A stretch of DNA of 64,000 bases, taken from IMG/VR virus record IMGVR_UViG_3300034200_001185, positions 62,001 through 126,000 of that record; one strand, 5' to 3'. Both the position numbers and the translations under genes were made by a program. Under the pieces are notes generated by a model. The model had not been told where the DNA came from, ran no database searches, and saw only the letters and a program-made list of their open reading frames with translations. This document shows, piece after piece, positions 15,401-23,152 of the stretch. The stretch's first letter is position 1. Every line of letters begins with the position of its first letter. The stretch is from a virus.

Positions 15401-15626
15401 CGTACTTCAAGCCGGCAAAGCGTCTAGCGATAAAGATACGGATGAACTTATTATGGCTACGGCTGGTTATTCTGCTGAGGTTGCAGAAGCGATTGCGCAA
15501 GCAAACGAAACCACAGCTAGGTACATGTCTGAAACATCAAACGCAATTACTAAGCAAGAGGCGTTTAATAAAACAACCGCAGAGGCGATAGTAAAGATAA
15601 GCAACTCGGTTAAAACCGTTCCATAG
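12474..15626 (+). CDS. Tape measure protein candidate
   Basis: The protein has 1050 residues. The first 130 are Gly/Met/Ala-rich and hydrophobic with several membrane-like spans (GMASGFGIGGSGLANFG, MVMPMLAPMAVGHAFG). The remainder is long, polar and largely helical, ending in a coiled segment. Length, helicity and position between the tail chaperone genes and the hub genes fit a tape measure, which sets tail length and helps membrane passage. At the canonical 1.5 angstrom per residue it would give a tail of about 155 nm. GAGGGAAGT precedes two tandem ATGs (12474, 12477); either could be used. An internal virion protein is the alternative. Confidence 0.6.
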   Translation: MMQAQGNFNYGWGNNPNNPTMSADFLGANPYGPSLGYSAGLSGLGAAHNIFNTVNTAGMFAGMASGFGIGGSGLANFGRIAGGLGFGGMVMPMLAPMAVGHAFGAAVHGAQQQNAIHNIMNQSFGNRNMGGYGGSGFSGQSAQMMTETIRSMAAIPDMLTNQNELTNIFRNLNSMKLLQASKNAKEMGDKFSTIVKTMKDMARELNTTLENVMPYIEQFNNQGYFHMKDIRRGSSMTRATSAVGIGMNEQNLIGLQQSGADLVRGYGGRSMVGSELMRDMAGQVSIGVQKGLISEERLFNVTGKRGEEAVGEMSKKMMAANARIMQSDAGKILSAALGKKNENGEFTGEIDKDLLEKFNSGALSSEDIKSLYSSKLDSSQAAVSLQNNMSRGMGAEFGAKMGVGGLAKAAKALLKDSNLSDEEIKLWLKNTIQEDQIVVDAIFEMSDKSKGLEREFERQVGEVQKKNRMMSALRERSLGAKYQKFKTSVGHIISSPFESMGGDYMTQFSEAGELASHDFANGRYLKATGRMIGGFFGIQPTHVRGKLEGISDEVVASAMMGDTGRTTTNNFSEATDEGVNKFLNTSRFAQNLDIIGGIKDTFDETEMRDYNARKFFGTDRKNITADYLAKREGQKSTTKSTRFIRDYISKALSSGKTVSEIIRGLKENMTHGGGDIYGQLQALESEGGGLGKLAGEVRQGINSQITSGMGSATSEERIVELTKQRNSMFGSNYGVGFGGAEGEDIIDQGAFGGVNDLDSNVLQEIFRSGSQVSIQKQQGYAQLMNALSSDDKMDIASALRSGDDKEIQRVLDSKGIKLSASDLQGATRDEFLKLAGEVYNLDAVGKHGYQQYMSKLTGNLSEQALHEKGTARTDLFKYTMDKDFGSTEYGKMLSEYASKGDISKLDALTGSLTEDKLKGMEESSGKDLMVKLFAEKQRIAGLSDDEVTNEAKAYLSDDQIKELGMSKLRTRMTNRVVLQAGKASSDKDTDELIMATAGYSAEVAEAIAQANETTARYMSETSNAITKQEAFNKTTAEAIVKISNSVKTVP

Positions 15627-15634
15627 GATTAGAT

Positions 15635-15814
15635 ATGAGCGATAAAAAAGAATCTGAAAAGACGAAGCAAGAAGTACAGTATAAACTAGACAGAATGGTT
15701 GCGTCTAAAGATGCGTTATTACTTAAAACGGATATACTAACTACAAAGACTCAAGAGTTTAATAACGGAAGCCTTTTAGTACTTACAAAATTACAAACAT
15801 CGTTAGGAAGATGA
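15635..15814 (+). CDS. Small hypothetical tail-region protein (59 residues)
   Basis: A short frame beginning MSDKKESEKT at 15635 follows the tape-measure stop by 8 bases and ends at 15814, one base before the next ATG. AGGA lies upstream. The protein is charged and helical and ends KLQTSLGR. Tight spacing on both sides supports a real gene. Function unknown. Confidence 0.6.
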   Translation: MSDKKESEKTKQEVQYKLDRMVASKDALLLKTDILTTKTQEFNNGSLLVLTKLQTSLGR

Positions 15815-15815
15815 T

Positions 15816-16025
15816 ATGATCTCGTTACCAATAAATTACGGAGCTCAGCGTGTTCCACTGAGCAACAAATCGCAAGTAGATTTAATTATCGTAGATAAGA
15901 TATCAAGCGATGTCATAATAGACGTATTAGCTAAATCTATTGCGTATAAAAAAGTATACGGCGAAGATATGCCGAATCAAATAACCGACAAAATGCGAAT
16001 GCAGTGTACAAAGGTTACGATATGA
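15816..16025 (+). CDS. Small hypothetical tail-region protein (69 residues)
   Basis: It starts MISLPINYGAQRVPLS with AGGA upstream. A beta start is followed by an alpha/beta body (VDLIIVDKISSDVIIDVLAK). Its stop TGA overlaps the next ATG at 16022. The phrase INYGAQRVPL is typical of tail or baseplate joining peptides, but no family is assigned. Confidence 0.55.
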   Translation: MISLPINYGAQRVPLSNKSQVDLIIVDKISSDVIIDVLAKSIAYKKVYGEDMPNQITDKMRMQCTKVTI

Positions 16026-17335
16026 TAAACTTTATAACACCTTCGGTACTTTCACCAAAAAACATAAGAACGCTAGCGATAGATTCTTCTAAATTATCAT
16101 CGGATGTAAGTAATGGATTTGTACGTAGACCTATAAACGGTATATCTATTAAACCAGATACATACGCATGTATTTTGTATAACGGCGCTATAAACACCAG
16201 CTCGCCTATTAAAAAGGATAAGTACGATCACAACTTACTTGTACAACAATTTAGTTTAAGCCGTACTGAGAAGAGTCAAGTAATCGAAACATTTGATGGG
16301 CATTACGTTTATTTCTTTGGCGAGAGAGCACCAAATGCATCCGTAAGTGCGTTACTACTCGATACCGAAACATTCGAATGGTTTCAGCAATTCGATATGA
16401 ACTACGAAAAGGTTTACCGAGGTACTCAAAACGCAACACGTAAAGCGCCAATCTCGATTGTTATTGATGGCTTACAACTCGTTGGATATATTACTAACGT
16501 AAGTTACTCTCAAAGTGCTACGCAAGATCCATACATGGTAAACATGAACTTTAATATGATCGTAGAAAAAATAGTACACTTGTCGGATATAACTGCGGTC
16601 AAGGTAAATAAAGTAGATTCGGATAAAGAATCCGTGCTGAGAAAACTATCTAGCCAAAATCAGCTATCAAACGTTTTATCAAATAAATTTAAAAGCGTAG
16701 CAGATGAGATAGCATTCCTAGCAAACGCAGGACAGTTAAAGAGTAGCGACCCTGTTCAGACCAAGTTACAAGAAATCGTCAATGATTATAGAAATAAAAA
16801 TCCCGCACCTACATCTTACTTCGAAGCGTATCCAAACGAGTACTTGTCAGGCAAGTTTGGAAATTTAACAAACGCATCTGACTTTGATGTAATTATAGAA
16901 TACGCAGATAATATTACCGCAGCGAAGGATTTAGATTTCCTATCAAAAATTGTAAGCACGAATAGAGTAGCGGAGCTTACCGAAGAGTATAAGATGCAAG
17001 CCAACTTGGTAAACCAACAATCAGAAAACGTTGGTTTGTATATTGACTCCGTAATACAAGATCAAACCGCAGTAGACATTATAGGAGATTTATTTGGTAG
17101 CGGTGTAACTGCTGACTCATTACTACGATCAAAACAATCTGCAAGCATGGCAGCGTCTCTTTCGTTATACGGCCTACAAACACTTACATCAAACTTAAGC
17201 GAAGCAGTCGACTTCCTTGACAATACGCTTACTAGTGTTAGAGTATACGCGCTTGGAACCGTTGAAGGGATATTTGGACCGGATCGCGAAGTACAAGAGG
17301 ATCAGATAAATACAAATCTCGGAGAGTTTATATGA
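16022..17335 (+). CDS. Baseplate/tail-tube-associated protein
   Basis: The 437-residue protein starts at MINFITPSV, where ATGA overlap and AAGG fit better than the ATG at 16004. The N-terminal 200 residues are beta-rich (FSLSRTEKSQVIETFDGHYV, then DGLQLVGYITNVSYSQSA). This strand pattern is seen in baseplate hub/tail-tube initiator proteins. The C-terminal half is helical. It sits immediately before the hub gene and shares a 4-base overlap with it. A role in joining tube and hub is inferred from this context. Confidence 0.5.
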   Translation: MINFITPSVLSPKNIRTLAIDSSKLSSDVSNGFVRRPINGISIKPDTYACILYNGAINTSSPIKKDKYDHNLLVQQFSLSRTEKSQVIETFDGHYVYFFGERAPNASVSALLLDTETFEWFQQFDMNYEKVYRGTQNATRKAPISIVIDGLQLVGYITNVSYSQSATQDPYMVNMNFNMIVEKIVHLSDITAVKVNKVDSDKESVLRKLSSQNQLSNVLSNKFKSVADEIAFLANAGQLKSSDPVQTKLQEIVNDYRNKNPAPTSYFEAYPNEYLSGKFGNLTNASDFDVIIEYADNITAAKDLDFLSKIVSTNRVAELTEEYKMQANLVNQQSENVGLYIDSVIQDQTAVDIIGDLFGSGVTADSLLRSKQSASMAASLSLYGLQTLTSNLSEAVDFLDNTLTSVRVYALGTVEGIFGPDREVQEDQINTNLGEFI

Positions 17336-19722
17336 GTACGTCCTTTTTAAGAATACGATGTTTTTTAGAAGGATACGAGATACCGATCATAAGCGCATCA
17401 GTGACTGCGTCTATGAACGACATTGCAAGAGCATCCGTAGAATTAATTGCTACGCCACAAGCATTACTCATTCGTCCTAAGACATCTATTCTTATATTCT
17501 TTCTAGAAGAAGCGGTAAGACCGCCAAATAGCTCTACGTCTGAAGTCAATAATAAGTATTATAAGTTATTCTTTTCTGGCGAGGTGCACGGTATATCGAT
17601 TAATAAATCAGCCGAAGGAAGAGTGCTTACGCTAACGTGCACAGACCATTTCGAGAATTTATCGAGAGCATATACTTACTACACCGAACAGCAAGCTAGC
17701 GTATCCAATCTGATTAATACCAAAGCGTACTTTGCAGCTGCCATGATTATCCAAAATAGTATTAATCAAGCAAACTTTACGCTACTAGAAGAAGTATTCA
17801 AAGATCCGAAACCTAAGTCGATTGGGTTTACAGACGCAAAAGGAATACTTGCTGCTATGATACGCATGATTGAATTGTACACCGGTATTATAGAACAGGG
17901 TACGACAGGTGCTAATGCGTTTTTCACACACCAACAAAACCGACTTAAAATACTCGAACAGATTACAATAGCGTCAGAAGATTTAGCGCCTCTCAAGATA
18001 TTTAAAGCAGACGTATTAGCCAACTTTGTAGGAAATACATACGGAAGACTTGGCGGACTTGTTAAAGTAATCGACGTCATTCAGATGATACTTTCGATCA
18101 TAGGATACGTTAGATGTCCGAATCCATTAGCAACTACTTTAACAGGAGGTGTTGAGAAAGAGATAAGCTTAACTCAAAAAGCAATAGATGCTAGAACATC
18201 ATTTGCAGATGGTTACAGGAATAATCAAACGGTTAACGAATCTTTAAGCTCGTATTTTGGAACACCTGAAATTGCTCGAAAGATATCAAACGCAATTGAT
18301 TCAGCAGACGCATTACGTATTCTGAAGGAAAATAACGTAATAAATTCTAAAGCGTACAACTATCTATCTACTACCGTAAAAGAAAGCGATCAGTTAGAAT
18401 TTCAAGTATCAATAGACGACGTTAGATCGGTTGCGACTGAGCTTTTAAATGCAAACGAATCTGATCCAAATAGGCTACCGACAGACGACTCTGGTATAAA
18501 CGCAGTGTTTTCAACAATGAGTAATGTTTCTTCTACTGCAACACGTATTACATCAAGTAAATTAAATAGTACGTTAATGATGCCAGACTTCTTATACGCA
18601 GATCCGCCTAAGTGTAATATACTATTTCCTTGTATGTACAACATGCTTAGCTTTAATCGACAAGCAGCTGACGAAACATCAAGACTACAAATGGTTACGA
18701 ATCTACAAGAGTTAGCACCGAATGCTGCAGGCGTGGACGAGCTTACTTACTTTTCTCCGTCCTTTCCATTTTTAAACGGATTACAAGGTAAAAAGCTATC
18801 GGAGAATTTATCGGTAGATGAACTTGTGAATCAACAATCGGATAACGGTAAATCGAGAGTAGGTTTAATCATGGACCACGAAATGTTTACAGGTGTTGTG
18901 CCTGAGTTTGCAAGCATGTCAAGACTCGCTATGCTAATCGATAATGGTAAAAATTACTCAGGGGAAACAACCGAAGAGGGACTTAATGGTAAGGATGATT
19001 ACTTTACTCGTTACGCGGACGCTATGTTTATACAACGTAGATTATCGCAACGTAGTATAAGTGCGTCCGGCCCATTTAATCCGTATCCAGTAGTTGGGTT
19101 TCCAATGTTAGTAATCGATCAAACAAGTCAAGGAGCAGAAACTGAGCAGTTTATAGGCGTATTACAATCGATTACTCATAGCATATCCCAATCCGGTGGA
19201 TCTACATCTTACTCAGTGATATACGCAAGACCTGTTAGCCTTGCAGACGATGAGTTTTTTAAGTACATGGATAAAGATCTTCGTGAAGCTTTAAAACCGA
19301 AATGGTTAGAATCTATATACGATGTAGACAAGGTAGGAGATGTTTATTGGGAATTAATTGGTAGCGAATCTATGTTTGTTAGAGGTAAGGATCAAAACGC
19401 AGTTATTGCAGATTTACAAAAAGAGTATGATGCGTTAAGATCAGAACAACAACGTAACTCGTTTTATCTAAGAATGTGCCGAAGAGAGATATGCTCTATG
19501 CAGTTTGCAAAAGACGTATTTTTCCAAAAGCCTTTAAAAGAAGTCGATAGATTATCTACGATAACACAGGTATGCGTTGGCGGTGCGTCACAAAACTTAG
19601 CAAATCATACTGAAACTGTTTCGTACCCTAAAAACGAATTTGAAGAAAAAGTAGACAACCAGAGAGTAAAAGCCGTAATAGATTACGCAAACTCGCTACA
19701 GACAAGGAGCTTAGTAAAATGA
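17332..19722 (+). CDS. Baseplate hub protein (gp27/gpD-like)
   Basis: The 796-residue protein opens with a beta-barrel-like domain (FLRIRCFLEGYEIPIISASV, then FFSGEVHGISINKS and RVLTLTCTDHFENLSRAY). This is the pattern of T4 gp27, Mu gp44 and P2 gpD hub proteins. Inserted helical segments make it much longer than those relatives (about 350-400 residues). A late domain contains SQSGGSTSYSVIYARPV, again as in hub proteins. It probably forms the trimeric centre of the baseplate through which DNA passes. Confidence 0.65.
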   Translation: MSTSFLRIRCFLEGYEIPIISASVTASMNDIARASVELIATPQALLIRPKTSILIFFLEEAVRPPNSSTSEVNNKYYKLFFSGEVHGISINKSAEGRVLTLTCTDHFENLSRAYTYYTEQQASVSNLINTKAYFAAAMIIQNSINQANFTLLEEVFKDPKPKSIGFTDAKGILAAMIRMIELYTGIIEQGTTGANAFFTHQQNRLKILEQITIASEDLAPLKIFKADVLANFVGNTYGRLGGLVKVIDVIQMILSIIGYVRCPNPLATTLTGGVEKEISLTQKAIDARTSFADGYRNNQTVNESLSSYFGTPEIARKISNAIDSADALRILKENNVINSKAYNYLSTTVKESDQLEFQVSIDDVRSVATELLNANESDPNRLPTDDSGINAVFSTMSNVSSTATRITSSKLNSTLMMPDFLYADPPKCNILFPCMYNMLSFNRQAADETSRLQMVTNLQELAPNAAGVDELTYFSPSFPFLNGLQGKKLSENLSVDELVNQQSDNGKSRVGLIMDHEMFTGVVPEFASMSRLAMLIDNGKNYSGETTEEGLNGKDDYFTRYADAMFIQRRLSQRSISASGPFNPYPVVGFPMLVIDQTSQGAETEQFIGVLQSITHSISQSGGSTSYSVIYARPVSLADDEFFKYMDKDLREALKPKWLESIYDVDKVGDVYWELIGSESMFVRGKDQNAVIADLQKEYDALRSEQQRNSFYLRMCRREICSMQFAKDVFFQKPLKEVDRLSTITQVCVGGASQNLANHTETVSYPKNEFEEKVDNQRVKAVIDYANSLQTRSLVK

Positions 19723-20114
19723 ATCAACTCGAAAGACAAACTATGTGGTCAGCGTTTTCTGACGAATTTGAAAAACTTGCTACACCTACAGGAGCGCAAA
19801 GATTCGCAGTCGGATCTGGCTTAGGCGCACTAGTAGGTGGTACAGTTGGATATAAACGAGGTGAAGGCGAAACTGCAACAGACGCTATGAGACGTGGTAT
19901 GCTACGTGGTATGGCTGTTGGTGGTTTGGGTGCGTATGTTGGACCTAAGATTAAAAACTATCCTAAAGCTTACGCACATGGTATTAAGCACGTAGGTGAA
20001 AACGCTGGCGCATACAAAGCACTAGGCGGTGTTGCTGCAGGTGGTGTTGCCGCGTTAGCTGCTAAGAAAGCGATCGAGAATAAGGTTCGCCAAGACATTC
20101 AAGAAGGACATTAA
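19719..20114 (+). CDS. Putative virion protein with DEFEKLA motif and glycine zipper
   Basis: The 131-residue protein begins MNQLERQTMWSAFSDEFEKL, then A-T-P-T-G. Glycine-zipper hydrophobic stretches follow (GSGLGALVGGTVGYKRGEG and GMLRGMAVGGLGAYVG), then an Ala-rich segment and a charged tail. It shares plan and motifs with the proteins at 5119 and 6266. It overlaps the hub gene by 4 bases and precedes the sigma factor by 2. A membrane-inserting virion or ejection protein is a reasonable guess. Confidence 0.6.
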   Translation: MNQLERQTMWSAFSDEFEKLATPTGAQRFAVGSGLGALVGGTVGYKRGEGETATDAMRRGMLRGMAVGGLGAYVGPKIKNYPKAYAHGIKHVGENAGAYKALGGVAAGGVAALAAKKAIENKVRQDIQEGH

Positions 20115-20116
20115 CA

Positions 20117-20944
20117 ATGAATGAGTTAGAGAAGTTTCTACTTTCGGGAGTAGAGAAAAAAGCAAGCATGGATACGTTTGTATTAAATTCTCTAACTCCT
20201 ATGGTAGAAGGCGTTGAGCCTGTAGTATCAGACGCTGAGAAAAAGAACGAGCATGAACTCTGGAAGAAATGGAAAGAATCGAATTACAATCCGATGTACC
20301 TCCGTCCCTTACAAGACTCATTTAAAAATCTAATATTCTTTCACGTAAATAAGTGGAAATCCGTAAATATACCTACTCGCTTAATACAAGCGGAGGCTGA
20401 AAAGCAATTTATAGACGGACTTAAAACTTATAATCCAAATAAAGGTGCCGCGCTTGCTACACACTTGAACACCGTTTTAAGTAGAATGGCGAGATTTATT
20501 ATTGCGCACCAGAATATGGGTCGCGTGGTAGAAGGTCGTGCGGGCAAAGCGTTTAGTAATCTTAAGACGGCTAAGAATTTATTCATAGAAGAATTCGGTA
20601 GAGAGCCAAATGCGCAAGAGCTTGCTCAAAAGGTTTCGTTTGAATACAAGCTTGCATGTACGCCAAACGATGCTAAGGCTTTCCTAAAAGAAGATCGAAG
20701 AGACTTGTCAATTGGAGACGAAGAAGCTGATTTTACATTCGAGGCTCCAGCTAATCGTATGCTACTTATGATGTTGCCTGCGGAACTTACGCTAGAAGAA
20801 AATCAAGTATTCGAAAGATTATTTGGTATTAACGGATGTAAGAAACTTGAGAAGGGACAGATTGCGAAGCAATTACGTATACACCCGTCTAAAGTTAGTA
20901 GAATTATCGCAAGTATTCGTGAAAAGTTGGAGAAGTATCAATGA
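20117..20944 (+). CDS. Sigma-70-like RNA polymerase sigma factor
   Basis: The 275-residue protein carries a region-2-like core (residues 93-136: FIDGLKTYNPNKGAALATHL, then ARFIIAHQNMGRV). A region-3-like helix pair (REPNAQELAQKVSF) is followed by a C-terminal region-4 helix-turn-helix (residues 225-275: LTLEENQVFERLFG, then GQIAKQLRIHPSKVSRIIAS). It should redirect host RNA polymerase to phage promoters, probably late ones. It is encoded in the middle of the tail operon. Its first residues (MNELEKFLLSGVEKKAS) resemble the ExxKxA motif of neighbouring putative virion proteins, so packaging into the virion is possible but unproven. Confidence 0.8.
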   Translation: MNELEKFLLSGVEKKASMDTFVLNSLTPMVEGVEPVVSDAEKKNEHELWKKWKESNYNPMYLRPLQDSFKNLIFFHVNKWKSVNIPTRLIQAEAEKQFIDGLKTYNPNKGAALATHLNTVLSRMARFIIAHQNMGRVVEGRAGKAFSNLKTAKNLFIEEFGREPNAQELAQKVSFEYKLACTPNDAKAFLKEDRRDLSIGDEEADFTFEAPANRMLLMMLPAELTLEENQVFERLFGINGCKKLEKGQIAKQLRIHPSKVSRIIASIREKLEKYQ

Positions 20945-22374
20945 GCTGTAAGCCGATAATAAAACCAACATACGATCTTCCTAAAAAAGAAGCGTTAGAT
21001 CAGATTAAAGTAAACTTAGATTTAATCGTAAGTCAGTACAAAAGTAAGGCAAACGACTTTATTTCAAAATTTAAAAACTTGACTGGAATCGATTTAGCTC
21101 CGCAAATTGATATGACTTCGGTAAATAAGAATGATACTTCAGAAGCTAATGAAACAGCGTCTAAGGTGCAACCGAGCGTAGCTACAAATCCTAACACGAC
21201 TAAAACTACGCCATCTAAAACCGTTAAGGCTATTACGCCTAAGCGCGATGTTTCGCCTGGCGTTGCATCGGTAACAATAAAAGGTAAAACGGCGACAGGC
21301 GAGGCTAAGGAAGTAGAATTAAAATCCGCATCCGGCGTTAATAGCGCTTGGCGAGTTAACTTTATAGTAAACAAGCTGGGCGTAGAAAACGTGGATAAAA
21401 TCGGAACAACAAGTATTCCGGAATCTGAGTACGGATACAAAGTAAAATCCGATCAACCTTGGGGATATCATTGGAAAGATTGTAGACCGCCTGGATTACA
21501 TTTGTCTGCAAGAAGAGCAGCAGAATGGCAAGCGATAAAAGACCCTATTCGTAAATTTGGCGATAAAAATAAAAAGGATCAAGCGTGGACAATCGAAGAA
21601 GTATTACCAATCGATAGAGACCTATACTTTGACGCGGTTACAGCAACTACTTGGCAAAAGAGCGACGGAGATAGAGAAGAGTTTTTCGAGTGCTTGTATT
21701 TGATATATAAAGCGGAAACTTCAGAACGTTTTTCTATTCCGCAACAGAACTTCGATTTTAGACCTAAGGAAGGCGAGGTTGAAATACCGCTTTATAATCA
21801 CTTTGACGAAGGACCCTTTCCACGAAGAAAGGGTGATCTTGTAATTGATACGCCTTATCGACCCAAAGATAAGACTATAATATCTGTGTGGGGAGCGTAT
21901 CAATACACAGTAGATACTTGGCAAGATGACATGGAATACATGTATCCAGGACTAATCAGACAAAACCCATCTTGGGCTTACCCTTGGTTTGCTCCGATAA
22001 AGTATGAAAACGCTGCTAGACTATGGAAGGCTAAAGATATATGGGGCGAGATTAGATCGCTAGAATTACCGAATAGCCCATTTCATATGTCGCAGAAAGC
22101 CGCTGTTCTGTATATGTTTAATCATCGTCCGGTAATAAAAAACGCATTCATTACTAGGTATGTACAAATTCGTACTGAAAACGCTAACATAACTGATAGC
22201 ATGGAGTTGTTCTACATTACTTGGGAAGACAAGCAAGACGGAAAGACGTCATGGCTTACAAGTTCCACACTAGAAACAGGCAAGCTAGGATACAAAATAT
22301 CAAGTCCGCTATTCAACGCGGGTATAGCAATCAAAGGTTTACCACCACAATTTATACACAAGCAGGTTACATAA
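20941..22374 (+). CDS. Baseplate/tail protein with lysozyme-like domain
   Basis: The 477-residue protein has a Thr/Lys-rich linker around residues 60-130 after a helical start. The central domain contains YKAETSERFSI and later ISVWGAYQYTVDTWQ. The Glu followed by G-A-Y-Q-x-T-x-x-T-W is the pattern of SLT/lysozyme-like glycan hydrolases. It begins by ATGA coupling to the sigma factor and precedes baseplate genes. A tail lysin that opens the cell wall during injection, as T4 gp5 does, is the best inference; the catalytic Glu is provisional. Confidence 0.5.
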   Translation: MSCKPIIKPTYDLPKKEALDQIKVNLDLIVSQYKSKANDFISKFKNLTGIDLAPQIDMTSVNKNDTSEANETASKVQPSVATNPNTTKTTPSKTVKAITPKRDVSPGVASVTIKGKTATGEAKEVELKSASGVNSAWRVNFIVNKLGVENVDKIGTTSIPESEYGYKVKSDQPWGYHWKDCRPPGLHLSARRAAEWQAIKDPIRKFGDKNKKDQAWTIEEVLPIDRDLYFDAVTATTWQKSDGDREEFFECLYLIYKAETSERFSIPQQNFDFRPKEGEVEIPLYNHFDEGPFPRRKGDLVIDTPYRPKDKTIISVWGAYQYTVDTWQDDMEYMYPGLIRQNPSWAYPWFAPIKYENAARLWKAKDIWGEIRSLELPNSPFHMSQKAAVLYMFNHRPVIKNAFITRYVQIRTENANITDSMELFYITWEDKQDGKTSWLTSSTLETGKLGYKISSPLFNAGIAIKGLPPQFIHKQVT

Positions 22375-22676
22375 TGAGCGAGATTACACGAGAAGAATTT
22401 AAGACTACTAACTTATTGTTAGCGTCATTACTAGAAGCGTCCGGTGCCACAATCATTGCGATTGATATCGGAAAAAAGTTTAGTACAATTACACTAGAAG
22501 TACCTAGTTATTGTCGCGATTCACTATCATCCAAAATCGAAAGACTTGGAAGAGTTGTCGGCAGACAAGAAAGTACAGACGAGTGGAAAGACTTGTTTTC
22601 AAACACCGTGCTAGGTGATATGGAAGATAAGTACGTAAGGCTAAAGCGTAAAATTACTCGGAGCAAAGAAAAATGA
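22374..22676 (+). CDS. Small baseplate-region protein
   Basis: The 100-residue protein starts MSEITREEFKTT at 22374, where the ATG shares a base with the upstream TAA and AGG lies upstream. The longer open frame inside the previous gene is not used. It has an alpha/beta pattern (TIIAIDIGKKFSTITLEV). It overlaps the next gene by 4 bases. Unknown function. Confidence 0.55.
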   Translation: MSEITREEFKTTNLLLASLLEASGATIIAIDIGKKFSTITLEVPSYCRDSLSSKIERLGRVVGRQESTDEWKDLFSNTVLGDMEDKYVRLKRKITRSKEK

Positions 22677-23152
22677 CGAATGAAGAGATATTGAATCTAA
22701 TAGACGCAGAAGGCGAAGACAAGTTTGTCGCAGCAATGCAAGCGCTTGGGTACTATGTACAGAAGAAGCAATCTGATCCTATCGTAGATTCGTCTCTTTT
22801 AGTTACAGGAACTATTCGAATACTAGACGCTAGAGGTCATGCGCAAGTAGGTATATCCGTAATCGTTGAAACCTTACAACAAAGGCTAAAAATTACAAAC
22901 ACGAATGACGTTGATTACTATATCGGCGTATCTCGATCTACAAAAGCAATATCTATTACTCCAAACGGAGTTTGTAATGTTAAGCTTATTAAAGGATCAC
23001 GAGTTAGAGTGTTTGTAGAAAACAGCGATATCACACGAGAATTTATCGTACCTACATCAGACTTTGACATATTATCCGTACAAAGCGTTGCACCAGATAT
23101 ATACACAAACGTAATTCCCGCTTACCAATATCCAATTAGGAGCGATGTATGA
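22673..23152 (+). CDS. Beta-rich structural protein with Ig-like domain
   Basis: The 159-residue protein has a helical start (EEILNLIDAEGEDKFVAAMQ) followed by beta-sandwich sequence (LLVTGTIRILDARGHAQVGI, then GSRVRVFVENSD). The phrase TGTIRILDARG resembles carboxypeptidase-regulatory-like Ig folds, also found in the next protein. It is probably a virion surface or baseplate component. Confidence 0.5.
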   Translation: MTNEEILNLIDAEGEDKFVAAMQALGYYVQKKQSDPIVDSSLLVTGTIRILDARGHAQVGISVIVETLQQRLKITNTNDVDYYIGVSRSTKAISITPNGVCNVKLIKGSRVRVFVENSDITREFIVPTSDFDILSVQSVAPDIYTNVIPAYQYPIRSDV

